The position numbers and the translations under genes were made by a program. A DNA stretch of 64,000 bases. Source: Bacteroidetes bacterium GWF2_35_48. Its GTDB lineage: Bacteria; Bacteroidota; Bacteroidia; Bacteroidales; GWF2-35-48. How positions within the stretch are numbered: the stretch's first letter is position 1; each line of letters starts with the position of its first letter. The DNA lies in assembly GCA_001769125.1 (NCBI GenBank), contig MEOG01000008.1, forward strand, positions 40,050-104,049, given 5' to 3'. The notes under the pieces are model-generated. The model was given only the letters and a program-made list of their open reading frames with translations, made no database searches and was not told where the DNA came from. This document shows, one piece after another, positions 61,452 through 64,000 of the stretch.

Positions 61452-62165
61452 ATGAAAACGATGAAACAAGTATTTTTAAACGGAACGCTATTAATAATTG
61501 TAGGGTTTTTATTATTTACTGGTAGCTGTAAAAAAGATGATGACACAACATCCGATACAACACCAGCCCCAAGTACGGTAACAGACATTGATGGGAATGT
61601 TTACCATTTTGTTACTATCGGAACACAGGTGTGGATGGTTGAAAATCTTAAAGTGAAAAAGTACAGAAACGGAGATCAGATTTCAAATCCAACTGATGAC
61701 ACACAATGGGCAGGTTCAACGACGGGCGCATATAGCAACTACGATAACAGTACCACCAACGCTGATACTTATGGTCGCTTGTACAACTGGCAGGCAGTTA
61801 ATGACAGCAGGAAGATATGTCCCACAGGTTGGCACATTCCAACTGATGCAGAATGGGCAACATTGACCAGTTATTTAGGAGGTGAAAGTGCCGCAGGAGG
61901 AAAGATGAAAGAAACAGGAACGGCTCATTGGCTCAGTCCAAACACAGGAGCAACAAATGAAAAGGGATTTACAGCACTTCCAGCGGGAATGCGTAACAGT
62001 AGCGGTAGTTTTAGCAATATGTTTAATCATGGCTATTGGTGGTCTTCTACAGAGTCTGATGCCACTAATGCATGGAGCCTGAATGTTAACTACAATCACG
62101 CAAATGATTACAGAAACTATGAGGGGAAAAATACAGGTTTCTCTGTACGATGTGTTAAAGATTAG
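61452..62165 (+). CDS. FISUMP-domain lipoprotein
   Basis: 237 residues from the ATG at 61452 (MKTMKQVFLNG; 61461 also possible); a longer frame from 61359 adds a non-signal extension and is not used. Lipobox LFTGSC, then KKDDDTTSD linker. A FISUMP domain fills the rest: DIDGNVYHFVTIGTQVWMVENLKVKKYRNGD, YGRLYNWQAV, CPTGWHIPTDAEWATLTSYLGG, GYWWSSTE and VRCVKD. It should sit on the outer membrane. Of the window's FISUMP proteins it has the most complete domain and lacks the fibronectin III part. Two palindromic operators precede it. Confidence 0.9.
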   Translation: MKTMKQVFLNGTLLIIVGFLLFTGSCKKDDDTTSDTTPAPSTVTDIDGNVYHFVTIGTQVWMVENLKVKKYRNGDQISNPTDDTQWAGSTTGAYSNYDNSTTNADTYGRLYNWQAVNDSRKICPTGWHIPTDAEWATLTSYLGGESAAGGKMKETGTAHWLSPNTGATNEKGFTALPAGMRNSSGSFSNMFNHGYWWSSTESDATNAWSLNVNYNHANDYRNYEGKNTGFSVRCVKD

Positions 62166-62219
62166 AAACAAAAAAAACTAAAATTATTTTCTGATTTTAT
62201 GAACTAAAAAACGAATGAA

Positions 62220-62738
62220 ATGAAAGAAAAAATTTTTCAAAAAAAATGGATTTTTTATGGAGCCCTGATATTATTTATCGGGTTACCAAAAATCAATTAT
62301 GCTCAGACTGTAAAACGACAGTGTATCTCTAGTATCGGCACCTCTGTCAAAACAGACAATATTTATTTCGGACAAACTATTGGGCAGGTTTATTCCACAA
62401 CATCGTATATTGAAAACAAAGCGGCAGTTTTACATGGGTTTCAGCAACCTTCAGTATTCCACATTGAAAATATTGAAACAGGGGAAGGAAAAAATCTTCA
62501 TCTGAATGTTTTCCCAAACCCAGCCACATACGTAATAAAAATTTTCAGTGAAGAATTAATTGAAAACTCTCAAATTAGCATAACAGACATAAATGGCAAA
62601 TTAATTTTTCATGAACTGATTGCACAATTACAAACTTATGATATAAACTGCGATTCCTGGAATAATGGGATATACTTCATAACTGTTACAGATAAATACA
62701 ATAACAAAAAATCGCTCAAATTAATAATCAACAAATAA
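62220..62738 (+). CDS. small secreted protein with type A T9SS sorting domain
   Basis: 172 residues, signal segment ending LPKINYAQ. Residues about 28-78 (CISSIGTSVKTDNIYFGQTIG, SYIENKAAVLHGFQQPSV) match the short N-terminal module seen on many small Bacteroidota T9SS proteins. The rest is the sorting domain (LNVFPNPATYVIKIF to KKSLKLIINK). It is essentially a sorting domain with a short head, so it may present the head at the surface. Likely one unit with the flanking genes. Confidence 0.85.
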   Translation: MKEKIFQKKWIFYGALILFIGLPKINYAQTVKRQCISSIGTSVKTDNIYFGQTIGQVYSTTSYIENKAAVLHGFQQPSVFHIENIETGEGKNLHLNVFPNPATYVIKIFSEELIENSQISITDINGKLIFHELIAQLQTYDINCDSWNNGIYFITVTDKYNNKKSLKLIINK

Positions 62739-62746
62739 TAATAAAG

Positions 62747-63376
62747 ATGAAAAAAATAAATAAAATATGGATTTTGCTATGCTTTTTGGGCCTAGCAACA
62801 ACAATAAATGCGCAATCAAATCTGACAATTGATGCGTCTCAGCAATATTCATCCTTCAAATTCACTGACGCTTCCGGTACCAGTTTAAACACAGAATACA
62901 CAGGGGTTTTTACCGGAGCATACAGTCTGGGATACCGCTATATTTCTGAAAAAGGAATTATGGCAAATGGAACTATTGGAATGCGAAAAGCAGGAGCCAA
63001 TCTTGATTACGACGCAATGAATTACACATGGGATCTTCAATATTTTCAGTCAAAACTTGGAATCGGATATATGTATAAAAAGCTTCGATTTAGTCCATAT
63101 ATAACAGTAGCTGGCTATTTTGGATATATGCTGCGTGGATTTCAGATTGTGAATAATGAGGACTTTAATTTATTAAAAACAAAATCTCTAAACGAGATTG
63201 ATTATGGAATTATTGCAACGCCGGGTGTGCAGTATAAAATTTCAGATGCAATTTCCACGTATGCTGAATTCAGTTATTTGATGGGTTTGCAAAATCTTGA
63301 AAAAGATGAAGGTCAGAAATCTCAAAACTTAGCATACGGAGTTACCCTTGGTCTTTGTTTTTCAATTAAAAAATAA
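62747..63376 (+). CDS. outer-membrane beta-barrel protein
   Basis: 209 residues, signal peptide ending TINAQ. Alternating strands with aromatic residues (YTGVFTGAYSLGYRYIS, LGIGYMYKKLRFSPYITVAGYFGYML, YAEFSYLMG, AYGVTLGLCFSI) fit an 8-strand barrel of the OmpA-barrel or PorT type. It follows the small sorting-domain gene by eight bases. No more specific assignment. Confidence 0.78.
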   Translation: MKKINKIWILLCFLGLATTINAQSNLTIDASQQYSSFKFTDASGTSLNTEYTGVFTGAYSLGYRYISEKGIMANGTIGMRKAGANLDYDAMNYTWDLQYFQSKLGIGYMYKKLRFSPYITVAGYFGYMLRGFQIVNNEDFNLLKTKSLNEIDYGIIATPGVQYKISDAISTYAEFSYLMGLQNLEKDEGQKSQNLAYGVTLGLCFSIKK

Positions 63377-63400
63377 TTAATAATTATAAAAAAGTTTATT

Positions 63401-64000
63401 ATGAAAAAATTATATATATTTTGGTTTGTAATCATAATTTGTTTTATAAATCAGTTTTCTTTTTCGCAAAATATAGGCGATTTAAAAGGTATATATTACC
63501 AGGCAGTTGCTATTGATGAAAACGGAAAAGAAATTGTAGGTATGGATATTGAAGGAAAGCCACTTTATGAAAAAACAATTGCAGTAAAATTCTCAATAAC
63601 TAAAGGGTTAAACGGAACAACACAGTGGGAAGAAATTCATACAACAAATACAGATAAATACGGTTTGTTTTCACTAACAATAGGACTGGGTCAGCCAACC
63701 GGAAATGCAATGTACACAAGAATGCTTGATATTCCCTGGATTGATGCAGACCAGTTTTTAAAAGTTGAAATATCAACAAAAAATGATGGAAATTTCAAAA
63801 TGGTAAGTAACCAGCAATTCATGTCAGTTCCATATTCATATTATACAGATGATATTGCTGATAATGCTATAACCTCAGCAAAAATTCTTGATTCGGCAAT
63901 TATCAATCAAGACATACACACCAGCGCAATAGATTCACGAACAATATTAAATGAAACAATTCTTGCTGAGGATATCAACACAGGAGCAGTTACTACATCT
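63401..64000 (+). CDS. secreted fibre-like protein, cut by the window end
   Basis: The first 200 codons of a gene that continues beyond the window. Start MKKLYIFWFVIIICFINQ, a signal peptide ending SFSQ. Then IGDLKGIYYQAVAIDENGKEI and VKFSITKGLNGTTQWEEIH, the N-terminal block typical of Bacteroidota surface proteins that often end in fibre or chaperone domains. From about residue 155 repeats such as ITSAKILDSAIINQDI and INTGAVTTS suggest a repetitive helical or fibre stalk. It probably shares a unit with the two genes upstream. Confidence 0.85.
   Translation, partial: MKKLYIFWFVIIICFINQFSFSQNIGDLKGIYYQAVAIDENGKEIVGMDIEGKPLYEKTIAVKFSITKGLNGTTQWEEIHTTNTDKYGLFSLTIGLGQPTGNAMYTRMLDIPWIDADQFLKVEISTKNDGNFKMVSNQQFMSVPYSYYTDDIADNAITSAKILDSAIINQDIHTSAIDSRTILNETILAEDINTGAVTTS

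Overview
The window looks like a chromosomal piece from a Bacteroidota bacterium. DNA is AT-rich, promoters follow the Bacteroidota pattern (TTTG, 17-19 bases, TAnnTTTG; clear cases near 2256, 2615, 13426, 45004 and 51493), and many exported proteins end in type IX secretion (T9SS) sorting domains. A PorP/SprF protein, FISUMP-domain proteins, TonB receptors and LytTR two-component systems fit the same phylum. Rubrerythrin and heterodisulfide-reductase-like proteins suggest an anaerobe or microaerophile. I see no rRNA, tRNA, CRISPR array or complete transposase gene.

Layout. 0-5 kb: two paralogous secreted proteins and a lipoprotein, a tiny gene with its own promoter and terminator, lgt and fabD. 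5-13 kb: two convergent beta-helix cell-surface proteins and a GH3/serine-hydrolase fusion. 13-19 kb: hybrid histidine kinase, ffh, folD. 18.7-25.2 kb: PorP/SprF-like protein with a 1500-residue Ig-repeat surface protein and a phospho-site-less receiver protein. 25-31 kb: a TlpA-like thioredoxin protein carrying two in-frame palindromic insertions, one intact and one broken toxin-antitoxin pair, and FISUMP proteins. 32-38.6 kb: more T9SS cargo. 38.8-42.5 kb: a LytS/LytTR-type pair, with a shared promoter box upstream of two neighbouring secreted-protein genes. 42.7-51.5 kb: phospholipase-D-like secreted protein, rubrerythrin, a CDF metal exporter beside a decayed TonB receptor, beta-barrel and DUF4382 proteins, and a TonB receptor. 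51.6-58.1 kb: a thiol/disulfide redox cluster (HdrB/HdrC-like, DUF5714-like, three thioredoxin-fold proteins, thioredoxin reductase, DUF1858-like and an OsmC gene interrupted by TGA). 58.3-64 kb: a calcium-loop/Gly-His protein, a NarL/NarX-type pair with a cysteine-rich sensor, a FISUMP lipoprotein and small exported proteins, the last cut by the window end.

The most unusual layer is not a gene set. Intergenic regions are filled with nested palindromic elements (2.4, 17.4, 17.6, 25.4, 31.5 and 31.9 kb) and heptamer tandem repeats (3.8, 15.6, 51.6 and 55.4 kb). Related short palindromes also lie inside coding sequences: three sit in frame in otherwise intact genes (two in the TlpA-like gene, one in the DUF5714-like gene) and one 102-base nested insertion breaks a PIN-domain toxin. 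This resembles the protein-coding palindromic elements known from Rickettsia and is the best candidate here for an undescribed system.

A second system is the LytTR pair at 38.8-42.5 kb. A 55-bp box with two 9-bp half-sites 21 bp apart lies at the same distance from the -7 element of two secreted-protein genes, which suggests a local regulon controlling surface proteins.
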